NCBI GenBank assembly: GCA_949284985.1
Contig: CASDWY010000023.1
Location: 1-64,000, forward strand
Reading direction: 5' to 3'
DNA from: an uncultured bacterium
GTDB lineage: Bacteria; Cyanobacteriota; Vampirovibrionia; Gastranaerophilales; Gastranaerophilaceae
Length of the DNA stretch: 64,000 nucleotides
The notes under the pieces were generated by a model. The model was not told the origin of the DNA and made no database searches. It saw nothing but the letters and a program-made list of their open reading frames with translations. Below, piece after piece: positions 9,701-18,422 of the stretch; positions within the stretch are counted from its first letter, which is position 1; each line of letters begins with the position of its first letter. Position numbers and translations under genes: made by a program.

Positions 9701-12568
9701 AGTATTATCGTGCAAAATTACATCTTCTTCTATTATTTCACCTGTTTTTTCATCTTTATACTTAACAGGTTTTACATCTGCTATATACTGAGCATGACCG
9801 GAATATTCATTATAACTTACCATGGTACCGGAGGTGCCTGAACCTTTACCACTCTTTATATAATCAACAACCATATCAATATCTTTTTCACTATAATGCG
9901 GACGACCGGTCATTTGTTCAATCAATCTTATACTCTCATTACTATACAACCCGGTGGAGCCTTCTTCACTAACCCAGAAAAAGCCTTTTCTTTTACCTAG
10001 ATCCTCATATAGCTCAGACAAATGATCTTTAAGCTCCATATTAAGTGTCCTATAATCCCGATTGACATCCCTTTTAAACATCGGAATATTATTTTCTATA
10101 CTTGAAAGCCATCTTTTTTGCTCCTTGCTAAATACAAAAACATCTGATTTCTTTAAACCTGTTTTTTCTTTAGCCTGTTTTTCATCTCTAGAAAACATAG
10201 CAATTAAATCAAATTTATCCCTAAGATTATTAAGTGCAGCTTCAGATAAAATATCACCGCGTCTTTCACTTTCGCTTACAATAACCTCAAAATCATTTGG
10301 GTAATTAATTGTTTTTGCTATGCTCTCTACACTATTATCCAAATATCCAAATAATAATGCTATCTTTTTCATCAACTCAATAACTTCAAGCTCATTTTTA
10401 GGCTGAAATTTCTTAGTTATTATATTTTTTGCTTGAGCATAATTTCCATTTCTTGAACATTCTAAAAATTGCTCGAATAAATAAGAAATAAAGTCTTTTG
10501 CCGCACTAATATAATTAAAAACTCCGAGTTCAGACATTGCATCAACAACTTGCTTATTTGACTTAGCTATTCTTACTTTAGCAAGAATTTCATTTAATTT
10601 TGCTTCAAACTTTTCTACACTATAGGTTTTTCCGGTTTGAGCTTCCACATCATAAAGATAATCATACTGTCCTGCTTTTATATCATTTATGCTGCTTTGC
10701 AAAATTTTTATAACAAGTTTTTTGGTATTAAAGTTAAATACACTTAAAATATTGTCAATTTCTTTAGGAATTTGAACTGCCATCTGTTTATCCATGTCTG
10801 CCAACATTTTAGAAGCAGCTTTATTATCAAGCCCATTAAGTTTTTTAAACTCAACAATATATGAACTATTAGGTTTGTCTTTTAATAAAGTCCTAAGACG
10901 TCTAACATGATTATGTATTTGAGTAATTCTATCAGGCAGACCTAAATTACCATATAAATAGTCGGTTTTTTTATGCATTCTAGCCACTTGCTTAACTATT
11001 GCTCGTTGTGCAACGCCAAGTTTAAACAATCGTTTTGCATGTGCTATTTCTTTTTCTTTTGTATATTTTACCTGCAAATAATTATCATTTGCATCAACAT
11101 AATCCCTAAAACACTTAACCAAAGATGCTAAACGAGTCTTTATTTCGGGTTCATACTGCTCACCCAACTCTTTTGATAAAAAAGAAAATAATTGCTCTGC
11201 AAGAACATTATCATTATTTTTTACATTAATATTTTTATCTCTCAACATTTTAAAGAGCAAACTACTAATCTTTTCAGTTTCTATTTGAGGCACGACCTCT
11301 AATATAATAGATTTTACATTCTGCCGAGTAATATCTCTTTTTCGAGCAAGCTCCATCCCATTACGAGCAAAATCTCTCTCAGCAATTTTATTATACAAAA
11401 GTTTTTTATCATAAGATTCTAACAAATTTTTAGCTTTAATAAGTACTCTGAGCAAATTATGATCTTCTATATAACTAGAATCAAAACTTTTTATCATCCT
11501 GGAATCATGCATAAAACCATAATTTTCAGCATCAAACGTGCAATAATCCTCAAGATTAATCGTCCCATCACCAATTGTGCCTGCTATCTTCATCCAATTA
11601 AGAATAGACGCATCAATAACCCGATATCCCTCTTTTAATGCTCTTTTATAATCAACATAAGCTTTTTCCACTTTTATTTTAGGAGCACGAAGTTTATTTA
11701 ATTTTTCCGGATCATCACTATATTCTAAAAGACGAGTAACATCATATACTTCCATATAAGGTTTATCACTAACTTCATTTAAAATCGTATCAACATATGC
11801 TTTTTTGTCCTCATAAACAAGCATCTTCCGTCCTAAAGATATTGCAGCACAAGAACCATGCTGTTCTTGTGAACATTTTTTCGTATTAAATAAATCATTT
11901 TCAGGAGTCTTAATTACCAAATCATTTATCATTTCAGAAAAAATACGTACTTTTTCATCTTTCAATTGAGGATCAATTTTATATTTATCACTCAATAAAT
12001 AAGCAAGTTTCGATAACACATAAACTCTTGTTGAAATAGGTACTTCTGATGATGCAATAAAATAATCCAAATTTTTTACAGCAGATTCTGCCATACCTTT
12101 TTTGTTTGCATCATCTATTGCATTTTTCATTTCTTTTGAATTGAGTATAAATTCACGATACTTTATCAGCCTTTTTTCTTGAGGTGCTAATTTTTGAGGT
12201 TCTATAAATAATTTGTTAACCTGTTGTTCATATTCTTCACGCTTAGACTTTGGAAGTTTTGCAACTGCTTGGCTTATTATCTCTTTAATCTCTTTGTCCC
12301 AATCATTATTTTCTAAAACCCCATTTGCTAAAACTGAATTTTCTTCAATATATTTTCTAAGCGCAGAATTAGCTCTAAGTCCATATTTATTATTCTGAGC
12401 AATATTAAATAAATAATCTACATTCCTCTTTGAACCTTCATTAGCTAAACGATGTAAAGCCCCTTTCAGCAATCTTATACGAGGAGGGGTAAGTTCCTTA
12501 TTTCCATCTTGAAATGTTTTTACTTCATTATAATCCGTTCTTCTAGAGCCAAAAGATAATGTTTTCAA
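6776..12568 (-). CDS. giant protein with a split papain-like residue set
   Basis: A 1930-residue, largely helical, Lys/Glu/Asn-rich protein without signal peptide or membrane segment. I recognise no whole-length family. Residues 234-246 read QEQHGSCAAISLG: Gln234 is six residues before Cys240, the papain spacing of oxyanion-hole Gln to nucleophile. Much later comes SGHAQYIADVKPV (His925) and then VILHDNTWG (Asn955, Trp957), matching the His strand and the N-[ST]-W-G motif of C1-type cysteine proteases. Normal C1 enzymes have roughly 130-140 residues between Cys and His; here there are 685. The rest has repeated helical, possibly coiled-coil segments. It is transcribed alone, with the divergent lipoprotein gene upstream. 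It may be a cytoplasmic protease, an effector or a large scaffold; the protease call is inference from motifs. Confidence 0.75.
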   Translation of the reverse strand: MKTLSFGSRRTDYNEVKTFQDGNKELTPPRIRLLKGALHRLANEGSKRNVDYLFNIAQNNKYGLRANSALRKYIEENSVLANGVLENNDWDKEIKEIISQAVAKLPKSKREEYEQQVNKLFIEPQKLAPQEKRLIKYREFILNSKEMKNAIDDANKKGMAESAVKNLDYFIASSEVPISTRVYVLSKLAYLLSDKYKIDPQLKDEKVRIFSEMINDLVIKTPENDLFNTKKCSQEQHGSCAAISLGRKMLVYEDKKAYVDTILNEVSDKPYMEVYDVTRLLEYSDDPEKLNKLRAPKIKVEKAYVDYKRALKEGYRVIDASILNWMKIAGTIGDGTINLEDYCTFDAENYGFMHDSRMIKSFDSSYIEDHNLLRVLIKAKNLLESYDKKLLYNKIAERDFARNGMELARKRDITRQNVKSIILEVVPQIETEKISSLLFKMLRDKNINVKNNDNVLAEQLFSFLSKELGEQYEPEIKTRLASLVKCFRDYVDANDNYLQVKYTKEKEIAHAKRLFKLGVAQRAIVKQVARMHKKTDYLYGNLGLPDRITQIHNHVRRLRTLLKDKPNSSYIVEFKKLNGLDNKAASKMLADMDKQMAVQIPKEIDNILSVFNFNTKKLVIKILQSSINDIKAGQYDYLYDVEAQTGKTYSVEKFEAKLNEILAKVRIAKSNKQVVDAMSELGVFNYISAAKDFISYLFEQFLECSRNGNYAQAKNIITKKFQPKNELEVIELMKKIALLFGYLDNSVESIAKTINYPNDFEVIVSESERRGDILSEAALNNLRDKFDLIAMFSRDEKQAKEKTGLKKSDVFVFSKEQKRWLSSIENNIPMFKRDVNRDYRTLNMELKDHLSELYEDLGKRKGFFWVSEEGSTGLYSNESIRLIEQMTGRPHYSEKDIDMVVDYIKSGKGSGTSGTMVSYNEYSGHAQYIADVKPVKYKDEKTGEIIEEDVILHDNTWGNREEKTKFIDKNGLSRTDYKAKYGGPEGFITEASGLAGQFVKNVKWDHGINTELKYKAVEGPLLEINEEQDAYPIIDGVKIQGIDPKTSTKINKIFAKVFNFEKIEPQIDNLFSIIEKTNGQVNANKLIKLDERLETELVFCLNRIGGNGKPPMSLEDYDKLPESDPLKLIINKLIIKKAYKFMSDELQYNLGEARTPNGLEKVKRQLLDEVKEVFADVCGKNLNLYKTELKSSLNSNIKNNIIRIEDEYDVGLKDLKKNLLLAVSRLLNSYNGSVKDFLNKYDLEVAKIIANDSIMAHVPLAEHIKLRKNIKENFSSMIYNFLKNKIYFMPESKYFINWIDEKYNPFNDQEFLKIHSKLIDMPEEQFNKVISSVTQENIGIKLDKPENVIKLIQAGNRLEIKRLEEICRYHWFSVYAPIRVSKNKITPVSNDLAKFNNLYRNIDIELSTIGGDKFLKEEKEPAFLQYKARPAIPRVQVKSDNELAMNLNDLFDDISDKILGIKKHKLMQKYIALINAINLIIKSDKIEENKQVFLNNLKTLSKMSDRDLDFPEIRVAAEKIMKKLNNKNFAVSNITKEIDVINSEALKVFGSLDESSINRLVERDKKVLKKLKTVVESNVLPRHQAQAHYLMNQWIKALVEDSESEKTKYAKNEMIEKMVQCHLLKEPRDLLKYAVELAQKNVLQGANEEKTEIIENLKKYLVLAYKKANHSNLEYELMRAASIGVASKFKDFIEKQKNVLVVKNGQTFPVISDEGIEYIINNLGDAESNNSTLMLFLEQCGLVDMALNYLYKVKPSDYKSTVEQLFNNIKMHHESQNIINTLFDKFSQSIPKDAKVSSSEDLKETKDKFINLIKSSVDDKLLFQEVADFYAQYFSMIIENVKILDEKPSLYNLFTAVHINANEAVTKSLFHWCEEYNNYLKFIQTRITLLKEIKLAKGSEDDIKRNKQIEMLEQIEDFAVACCKSIGVDY

Positions 12569-12703
12569 ACCAATTGCCTTTCCTAATAAAATATACTTGC
12601 TTTAAAAAGCAAACAAATATTTTTTTTTACTATTTATTTAAAAATATTACAGTTTTTTTACAAAACAGCTTTTTTCTGCAATAATAAAATAATGGAGTTA
12701 AAA

Positions 12704-13486
12704 ATGAAAAAAATATTACTATCAGTTTTTATAATTTGTTTATGCACATTTCTTTGCGCTTGTAATGCAGAAAAAAAGCCAAAAACGCTTATGGAAAAAG
12801 TTATAAAAAATGATAAAATAATAGTTGGCGTTAAATATGATGCCAAGCCATTTGGCTATAAAGATAAAAATGGTGAATTACAAGGATTTGATGTTGATCT
12901 TGCAAAAAAAATTGCAAAATCAATTTTGGGAGACGAAAATAAAGTTGAATTTGTTCAAGTTACTCCATCCAACCGAATAATAACACTAACCTCAGGCAAA
13001 GTAGATATGATAATCGCAACAATGTCAATTACACCACAACGGAAAAATGTAGTTAACTTTTCAATACCATACTACATTGCCGGACAAGCCTTAATGACTC
13101 CTAAAATGTCCTCTATACAAGGACTAACTGATTTAAAAGATAAAAAAGTTATAGTTATTTTAGGTTCAACAGGAGAGCGCAGTATAAAACACTTTGCACC
13201 AGATGCTATTATTAAAGGATACAAAACCAATACAGAAGCATATCAAGCACTTAAACAAGGCTACGCTGATGCACTAACAACAGATGATACAATCTTGGCT
13301 GGTTTTTTAATGGATGATCCTTCCATGCGAATACTCTCTAAACGTTATACTCAAGAACCATATGCCATAGCTTTCCGCCAAGAAGAAGAAAGCAGAACAT
13401 TCCAAGAAAACGTAAATCATACTCTTGAACATCTTAAAAAATCAGGAGAATTAAACAAACTCAAAAAAAAATGGATTAAATTCTAA
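12704..13486 (+). CDS. amino-acid-type ABC transporter substrate-binding lipoprotein
   Basis: About 260 residues. GGAG ending 6 nt before the ATG at 12704 decides the start over the ATG at 12692. The signal peptide MKKILLSVFIICLCTFLCAC ends in a lipobox-like LCAC, so it is probably a lipoprotein. The body is a family-3 periplasmic binding protein: IIVGVKYDAKPFGYKDKNGELQGFDVDLAKKIAK, then TSGKVDMIIATMSITPQRKN and GSTGERS, as in polar amino-acid binders of the GlnH/HisJ/PEB1 group. The substrate cannot be told. No permease or ATPase gene adjoins it, so it either serves a transporter encoded elsewhere or acts as a sensor. The 3' end overlaps the convergent dCMP deaminase by 4 bp. Confidence 0.88.
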   Translation: MKKILLSVFIICLCTFLCACNAEKKPKTLMEKVIKNDKIIVGVKYDAKPFGYKDKNGELQGFDVDLAKKIAKSILGDENKVEFVQVTPSNRIITLTSGKVDMIIATMSITPQRKNVVNFSIPYYIAGQALMTPKMSSIQGLTDLKDKKVIVILGSTGERSIKHFAPDAIIKGYKTNTEAYQALKQGYADALTTDDTILAGFLMDDPSMRILSKRYTQEPYAIAFRQEEESRTFQENVNHTLEHLKKSGELNKLKKKWIKF

Positions 13487-13944
13487 TTGCAACTTATTAA
13501 AAATGAATCTGAAAGCTCTTTTTGAATATCTGCAACTTCAACGTGTAAAATTGGAGAATTTTCATCTTTTTGGAGATAAACATCCTTAATTCCAGCTTGC
13601 ACAATAAATCTTTTACACAAAATGCAAATTATATTATGTCCATAAATATACATAGTTGCATTTTGACATCTGTCTTGCCCTGCTTGAATTATTGCGTTTT
13701 GCTCAGCATGAATTGAGCGACAAGTCTCATAACAAGTTCCCGAAGGAATTTTATTTTTAATTCTATAACACTCTCCAAGCTCATAACAAGAAAGAACTTT
13801 TGTCGGAGTACCATTATAACCGGTTGCTTTAATTTTGTTATCCGGTCCAACTATTACAGCTCCAACATGAGCCCGTAAACAATTTGAACGTGTTGCACAC
13901 GTTTTTGCCATATCTAAAAAATATTCTGTCCAAGGTTTAATCAT
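13483..13944 (-). CDS. dCMP deaminase family protein
   Basis: A 153-residue zinc-dependent deaminase of the CDA fold, probably converting dCMP to dUMP for thymidylate synthesis. The zinc site is H79-A-E81 with Cys107 and Cys110. The second half reads ICILCKR rather than the usual PCxxC, a small departure. GYNGTPTKV and the Cys/His-rich segment between residues 53 and 78 (including GTCYETCRSIHAEQNA) match the ComEB/dCMP deaminase group, which has an extra structural zinc site. GGAAG lies before the ATG, 11 bp after the UPF0210 gene, so it is probably the last gene of the gcv operon. Confidence 0.9.
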   Translation of the reverse strand: MIKPWTEYFLDMAKTCATRSNCLRAHVGAVIVGPDNKIKATGYNGTPTKVLSCYELGECYRIKNKIPSGTCYETCRSIHAEQNAIIQAGQDRCQNATMYIYGHNIICILCKRFIVQAGIKDVYLQKDENSPILHVEVADIQKELSDSFLISCN

Positions 13945-13955
13945 TTTTTACTTCC

Positions 13956-15323
13956 TTAATTATTTAAACTATGAATAGGAGCGGGAATTCTTCCTGCTCG
14001 TCTAACAAAACCGCTTGAAGAAAGCCCATTTACTTTGATAATTGGAGCTTCACCAAGCAACCCACCATAAACCGCCATATCACCTACATCTTTTCCGGGA
14101 ACAGGTATAACTCTAACAGCTGTTGTCTTTTTGTTTATCATTCCTATCGCCATCTCATCGGCAATTATTCCAGCAATTGTATCTTCAGGAGTATTTCCGG
14201 GAATGCAAATCATATCTAATCCCACCGAACAAACCGACGTCATTGCTTCTAATTTATCAAAAGTCAAATAACCGCACCTAGCTGCCTCAATCATTCCTGC
14301 ATCTTCTGAAACAGGTATAAAAGCTCCGCTCAAACCTCCAACATGAGAACTTGCCATAATTCCACCTTTTTTTACAGCATCATTTAACATTGCCAACGCT
14401 GCTGTCGTTCCATGTGCTCCGGCATGTTCAAGCCCCATAGCTTGGAAAATCCCTGCTACACTATCACCTGGAGTTGGAGTTGGTGCAAGTGAAAGATCTA
14501 TAACTCCAAAAGGCACTCCAAGACGCTGCGCCATTTCCCTGCCTATCAACTCACCTGTTGTAGTAATCTTAAATGCAATTTGCTTAATTTTATTTGCTAA
14601 TGTACCTAAATCAACATTTTTTGGTAAAGCTGAAACAGCTGCAGACACTACTCCAGGACCTGACACACCAACATTTAATGCACATTCCGGCTCTCCTATA
14701 CCATGAAAAGCCCCTGCCATAAATGGGTTATCTTGCGGAGCATTACAAAAACAAACCAATTTAGCTGCACCTATTCCATCTGCGTTCGCCGTTAAAAACG
14801 CTGTTTTTTTTACTATTTCTGACATTTTTAAAACAGCATCCATATTAATACCAGACTTTGACGAAGCCAAATTTATAGAAGAACAAATCCGCTCTGTTTT
14901 ACTAAGCGCTTCAGGAATACTTTCTACCAAGGCCATATCTCCTTTTGTAAAACCTTTTTCCACCATTGCGCCAAAACCACCAACAAAGTTTACCCCTACC
15001 TCTTTGGCTGCCTCATCCAACACTTTTGCCAAATACACATAATCATATTCCCTACAAGACTCTCCTACAAGAGATATAGGGGTAACAGCTATCCGTCTGT
15101 TTATTATAGGAATTGAATATTCTGACTCCAGTTCATTAGCATATGCATTAATATTTTTTGCATATTTTACTATTTTATTATATATTTTTTCACCAACCTT
15201 TTTAACATCTTCATCGCAACAGTCTCTCAACGATAATGCCAATGTCACCGTCCGAATATCAAGATGATGAAGTTTTATCATATTTATTGTTTCTAAAATT
15301 GATTCTGTATGAAATAATGTCAT
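13956..15323 (-). CDS. UPF0210 (PFL-like, DUF711) family protein
   Basis: About 455 residues from the ATG at 15323, which has AGGGG in front and gives the usual family length; the longer frame from 15356 would run further into the ACT gene. Family features include a long Gly-rich segment around [26 protein letters not shown], and [16 protein letters not shown]. The fold is related to pyruvate formate-lyase-like barrels, but the reaction is not established. Proteins of this family are commonly encoded beside a UPF0237 ACT-domain protein, as here, where the gene starts overlap by about 11 bp of upstream sequence. Its presence behind gcvPA hints at a link with one-carbon or glycine metabolism; that is inference. 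Confidence 0.92.
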   Translation of the reverse strand: MTLFHTESILETINMIKLHHLDIRTVTLALSLRDCCDEDVKKVGEKIYNKIVKYAKNINAYANELESEYSIPIINRRIAVTPISLVGESCREYDYVYLAKVLDEAAKEVGVNFVGGFGAMVEKGFTKGDMALVESIPEALSKTERICSSINLASSKSGINMDAVLKMSEIVKKTAFLTANADGIGAAKLVCFCNAPQDNPFMAGAFHGIGEPECALNVGVSGPGVVSAAVSALPKNVDLGTLANKIKQIAFKITTTGELIGREMAQRLGVPFGVIDLSLAPTPTPGDSVAGIFQAMGLEHAGAHGTTAALAMLNDAVKKGGIMASSHVGGLSGAFIPVSEDAGMIEAARCGYLTFDKLEAMTSVCSVGLDMICIPGNTPEDTIAGIIADEMAIGMINKKTTAVRVIPVPGKDVGDMAVYGGLLGEAPIIKVNGLSSSGFVRRAGRIPAPIHSLNN

Positions 15324-15333
15324 TTTTTGCCCC

Positions 15334-15612
15334 TTAAATTGAATGCATTTTATCAAAAATATCTTTCTTTTGAACCCAAATTTCCATTTTTAACTTTTCA
15401 CCAACTGCATCCAATGCTTCTTTAATTTCTTTGTATGAATGTGTTGTACTTTTAAGATCACCAAGCAAAAACATAACAAAATAATCTTGCATTATGGTTT
15501 GTTTAATATCTTCAATATTTACACTGTATTTTGCTAAAACAGCAGTCAACTCTGCCACAATACCAACTCTGTCCGCGCCCAATAGCGTTACAACAATTTT
15601 TTCTTCTTTCAT
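15334..15612 (-). CDS. ACT-domain protein, UPF0237 family
   Basis: A 92-residue single ACT domain (beta-alpha-beta-beta-alpha-beta): [34 protein letters not shown], with the typical Asp-Arg-x-Gly-Ile ligand loop, then [13 protein letters not shown] domains bind amino acids and regulate enzymes; the related GcvR controls glycine cleavage in enterobacteria. Placement between gcvPA and UPF0210, 5 bp and about 10 bp away, makes a glycine or serine sensor plausible. The pair UPF0237-UPF0210 is a common arrangement. Confidence 0.93.
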   Translation of the reverse strand: MKEEKIVVTLLGADRVGIVAELTAVLAKYSVNIEDIKQTIMQDYFVMFLLGDLKSTTHSYKEIKEALDAVGEKLKMEIWVQKKDIFDKMHSI

Positions 15613-15617
15613 TCTGT

Positions 15618-16889
15618 CTACCTGTTTAAATATCTTTCTATTTCTTCTTCTGTATTCATTTCTGTAACTGTTACTAAAACTTTTTTATCATCAAGTTTTA
15701 TTCCAGCAAGAATATTTTTTGCTTTCATTTTTTTCAAAAAATCATCACTATTTTCAACTTCAATAACAAATTCATTAAAAAAGTTTTTATTTAAAATTTT
15801 TATACCATTTTTTTTCAAGCCATCGGCTAACATATGAGCATTTTTCGCACTCAAATATGCAGCCTGCTTAACACCATCTTTACCCATAACAGTCATATAA
15901 ACCGCAGCACAAAGCGCAACCAAGCCTTGGTTTGAACAAATATTACTGGTAGCTTTTTCTCTTCTAATGTGTTGTTCTCTTGTCTGAAGCGTCAAAGTAA
16001 AAGCTTGGTTACCATCAGCATCAAGCGTTCGACCTACAATTCTTCCTGCCAGCTGCCTTTTATACTTATCAAGACAAGCAATAAACCCACCATATGGTCC
16101 ACCAAAATTAACCGCACTGCCAAATACCTGCACATCACCAACAACAATATCTGCACCATACTCAACCGGCGGTTTTAAAAGAGACAGAGACAAAATATTT
16201 GCACAAACAATAAGTAAAGTTTTTTTACCTGCAAAAATATTTTTAACTAAACTCAAATCTTCAATATCACCATAATAATTTGGATTTTGAACTAAAACAC
16301 AAGCATAGTCTTGCTCCATTTCCTTAATCGTATTTATACTATCAAAATATTTATACTCTATTTCTTGAGCATTCAAATAGGTTTCTACCACCATTTTATA
16401 TTCAGGATTAAGAGAATTTTGAATAAGAACTCTGTTTATATTCGTAATTCTTACAGCCATCAAAAGTGCTTCTGCACAAGCTTGAGCACCATCATAAACA
16501 GATGCATTAGCTACATCCATTCCACAAAGATTGCATATCATCGACTGATACTCATAAATCATTTGAAGCGTACCTTGTGAAATTTCTGGCTGATATGGTG
16601 TATATGCAGTATTAAACTCAAAACGCTGCGCAATTTGTGAGACACAAGCAGGAACAAAATGTTTTTCTGCTCCTCCACCTATAAAACTAATGTAATTTAT
16701 TCTGTTTTTTGAAGCTAATCTTCTCAGCTCTTTTTGAGCCTCCATTTCACTGATTGCATCAGGCAAATTAAGTTTATTAACACGAGCTGCCTGCGGAATT
16801 TTTTCAAACAATTCATCTATAGAGCTTACGCCTATTTCCTTAAGCATCTGTGTTCTGTTTTCTTTTGAATGTGCAGTAAAATTTCTCAT
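15618..16889 (-). CDS. gcvPA: glycine dehydrogenase (decarboxylating) subunit 1
   Basis: A 423-residue protein corresponding to the N-terminal half of the P protein, which decarboxylates glycine with PLP and passes the aminomethyl group to lipoyl-GcvH. It has the subunit-1 landmarks FIGGGAEKHFVPACVSQI, FNTAYTPYQPEISQGTLQ, VYDGAQACAEALLMA, GGPYGGFIAC and GRIVGRTLDADG. The PLP lysine of the complex lies in subunit 2 (GcvPB), which is not encoded in this operon or elsewhere in the window. The start shares one base with the gcvH stop (TAATG), indicating translational coupling. Confidence 0.95.
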   Translation of the reverse strand: MRNFTAHSKENRTQMLKEIGVSSIDELFEKIPQAARVNKLNLPDAISEMEAQKELRRLASKNRINYISFIGGGAEKHFVPACVSQIAQRFEFNTAYTPYQPEISQGTLQMIYEYQSMICNLCGMDVANASVYDGAQACAEALLMAVRITNINRVLIQNSLNPEYKMVVETYLNAQEIEYKYFDSINTIKEMEQDYACVLVQNPNYYGDIEDLSLVKNIFAGKKTLLIVCANILSLSLLKPPVEYGADIVVGDVQVFGSAVNFGGPYGGFIACLDKYKRQLAGRIVGRTLDADGNQAFTLTLQTREQHIRREKATSNICSNQGLVALCAAVYMTVMGKDGVKQAAYLSAKNAHMLADGLKKNGIKILNKNFFNEFVIEVENSDDFLKKMKAKNILAGIKLDDKKVLVTVTEMNTEEEIERYLNR

Positions 16890-17269
16890 TATAAAACTTC
16901 TTCTTTATAATCTTCATACTCTAAAAGGTCACCAGAATCAAGAGCCGCAGTCTCACTTTCCATTTTTACAAGCCATCCGTCTCCATATGGCTCATTGTTA
17001 AGTGTCTCTGGTGATTCAACAAGTTTTTCATTAATTTCTACAACTTTTCCACCTATCGGAGCATATACTTCCGATGCAGCTTTTACTGATTCTACTGTTG
17101 CAAAAACCTCACCTTTTACAAAACTAGACCCTACCTCTGGTAGCTCAACAAAAACAATATCACCAAGCTGTTCTACTGCGTAATCTGTAAGCCCAACTGT
17201 AAAAAGCGAATTATCTTCAAGAATATATTCATGACTCTTTGCGCATAAGATTCCTTCTGGTGCCGACAT
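16889..17269 (-). CDS. gcvH: glycine cleavage system H protein
   Basis: A 126-residue lipoyl carrier that shuttles the aminomethyl intermediate between the P, T and L proteins. The lipoylation site is Lys63 in TVESVKAASEVYAP, with the usual N-terminal GLTDYAVEQLGDIVFVELP and C-terminal YGDGWLVKME. The gene lies between gcvT (20-bp gap) and gcvPA (1-bp overlap). The C-terminal tail is slightly extended and acidic. Confidence 0.96.
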   Translation of the reverse strand: MSAPEGILCAKSHEYILEDNSLFTVGLTDYAVEQLGDIVFVELPEVGSSFVKGEVFATVESVKAASEVYAPIGGKVVEINEKLVESPETLNNEPYGDGWLVKMESETAALDSGDLLEYEDYKEEVL

Positions 17270-17289
17270 TAATTTTTCTCCTTTTCATA

Positions 17290-18393
17290 CTATACTTTAT
17301 TTTTCTTTTTTACAAACGGTCTTTTTACAATTTCCGCATCATAAAATTTATTTCTTATCATGACTTGCACAATTGTACCTATATTTATATTACAAGATGT
17401 TTTCACATATGCAAGTCCTATATTTTCACCTAGCGTTGGCGATGGCGCTCCACTAGTTACCCAGCCGACTTTTTCATTATTATAATATATTTCATAATCA
17501 TGTCGTGCCGGAATTTTACTTAACATTTTAAACCCCACAAGTTTTTTTTCAACTCCATTTTTAATTTGTTTCATTATAACAGATTTACCATTATAATCCT
17601 CCAATTTATTTTTGGCTACAGACCAGCCTAAACCTGCTTCTATAGGGGTTGTCGTCTCATTCAAATCGTTACCGTACAAATGCAATGCCGCCTCAAGTCT
17701 TAAAGTATCTCTAGCTCCTAAGCCTATTGGCTTTATACCATATTCCTTACCTTTTTCTAAAAGCAACTTCCATACATCAACAACATCTTCATTCTTAATA
17801 ACTATTTCAAACCCATCTTCACCTGTATATCCTGTTCTTGCAACAAAAAGATTCATCCCTGCAAGAGTAACTTTTTTTATTGTAAAGAACTCTGGTTGTA
17901 CCCCACGCTCAAGACCAAGTTTTTCCATTAAATCAACTGATTTGGGACCTTGAACAGCCAACATTGAATAATTGTCAGACTGATTATCTATTTCTACATC
18001 AAAACTCAACTTATTACTATATAACCATTTTAAATCATCTTCGAGCCTAGATGCATTTACTATTAAAAAATATTTGCTATCCTCCAACTTATAAATAATT
18101 AAATCGTCCACCAAACCACCTGTACTGTTTGTAAGTTGACAATAGACAGCTTTCAAAGCAGTTAGTCTTGAAATATCTTGAGGTACAAGTTTTTGCAAAA
18201 ACGCCAAAGCATCTGTTCCACTAATAAAAACCTCTCCCATATGTGATACGTCAAAAACCCCTACATTATTTCTAACGCAGTTATGCTCGTCTATAATGTT
18301 AGTATATGAAACCGGCATCTCCCATCCGGCAAAGGCAACCATCTTTGCTCCAAGCTTTTCCTGTTCCGAATATAAAAGCGTTTTTTTACACAT
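17290..18393 (-). CDS. gcvT: aminomethyltransferase (glycine cleavage T protein)
   Basis: A 367-residue, tetrahydrofolate-dependent enzyme that releases ammonia from aminomethyl-GcvH and forms 5,10-methylene-THF. Motifs include FAGWEMPVSYTN, GVFDVSHMGE (with the catalytic-region Asp), YTGEDGFEIV, GLGARDTLRLEA and the C-terminal barrel ending in GWVTSGAPSPTLGENIGLAYV. A strong GGGGG lies about 9 nt before the ATG. It sits 29 bp after the phosphohexomutase gene on the same strand. I see no glycine riboswitch in front of it, so expression probably depends on the upstream gene's promoter. Confidence 0.96.
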   Translation of the reverse strand: MCKKTLLYSEQEKLGAKMVAFAGWEMPVSYTNIIDEHNCVRNNVGVFDVSHMGEVFISGTDALAFLQKLVPQDISRLTALKAVYCQLTNSTGGLVDDLIIYKLEDSKYFLIVNASRLEDDLKWLYSNKLSFDVEIDNQSDNYSMLAVQGPKSVDLMEKLGLERGVQPEFFTIKKVTLAGMNLFVARTGYTGEDGFEIVIKNEDVVDVWKLLLEKGKEYGIKPIGLGARDTLRLEAALHLYGNDLNETTTPIEAGLGWSVAKNKLEDYNGKSVIMKQIKNGVEKKLVGFKMLSKIPARHDYEIYYNNEKVGWVTSGAPSPTLGENIGLAYVKTSCNINIGTIVQVMIRNKFYDAEIVKRPFVKKKNKV

Positions 18394-18422
18394 AATATCT
18401 TTGTCCCCCTCATTTTATGAGC

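Noticed and set aside
18394-18422. Glycine riboswitch before gcvT
   Set aside because: Only 29 bp separate gcvT from the upstream gene, too short for a riboswitch, and no aptamer motif was seen before the phosphohexomutase gene either.
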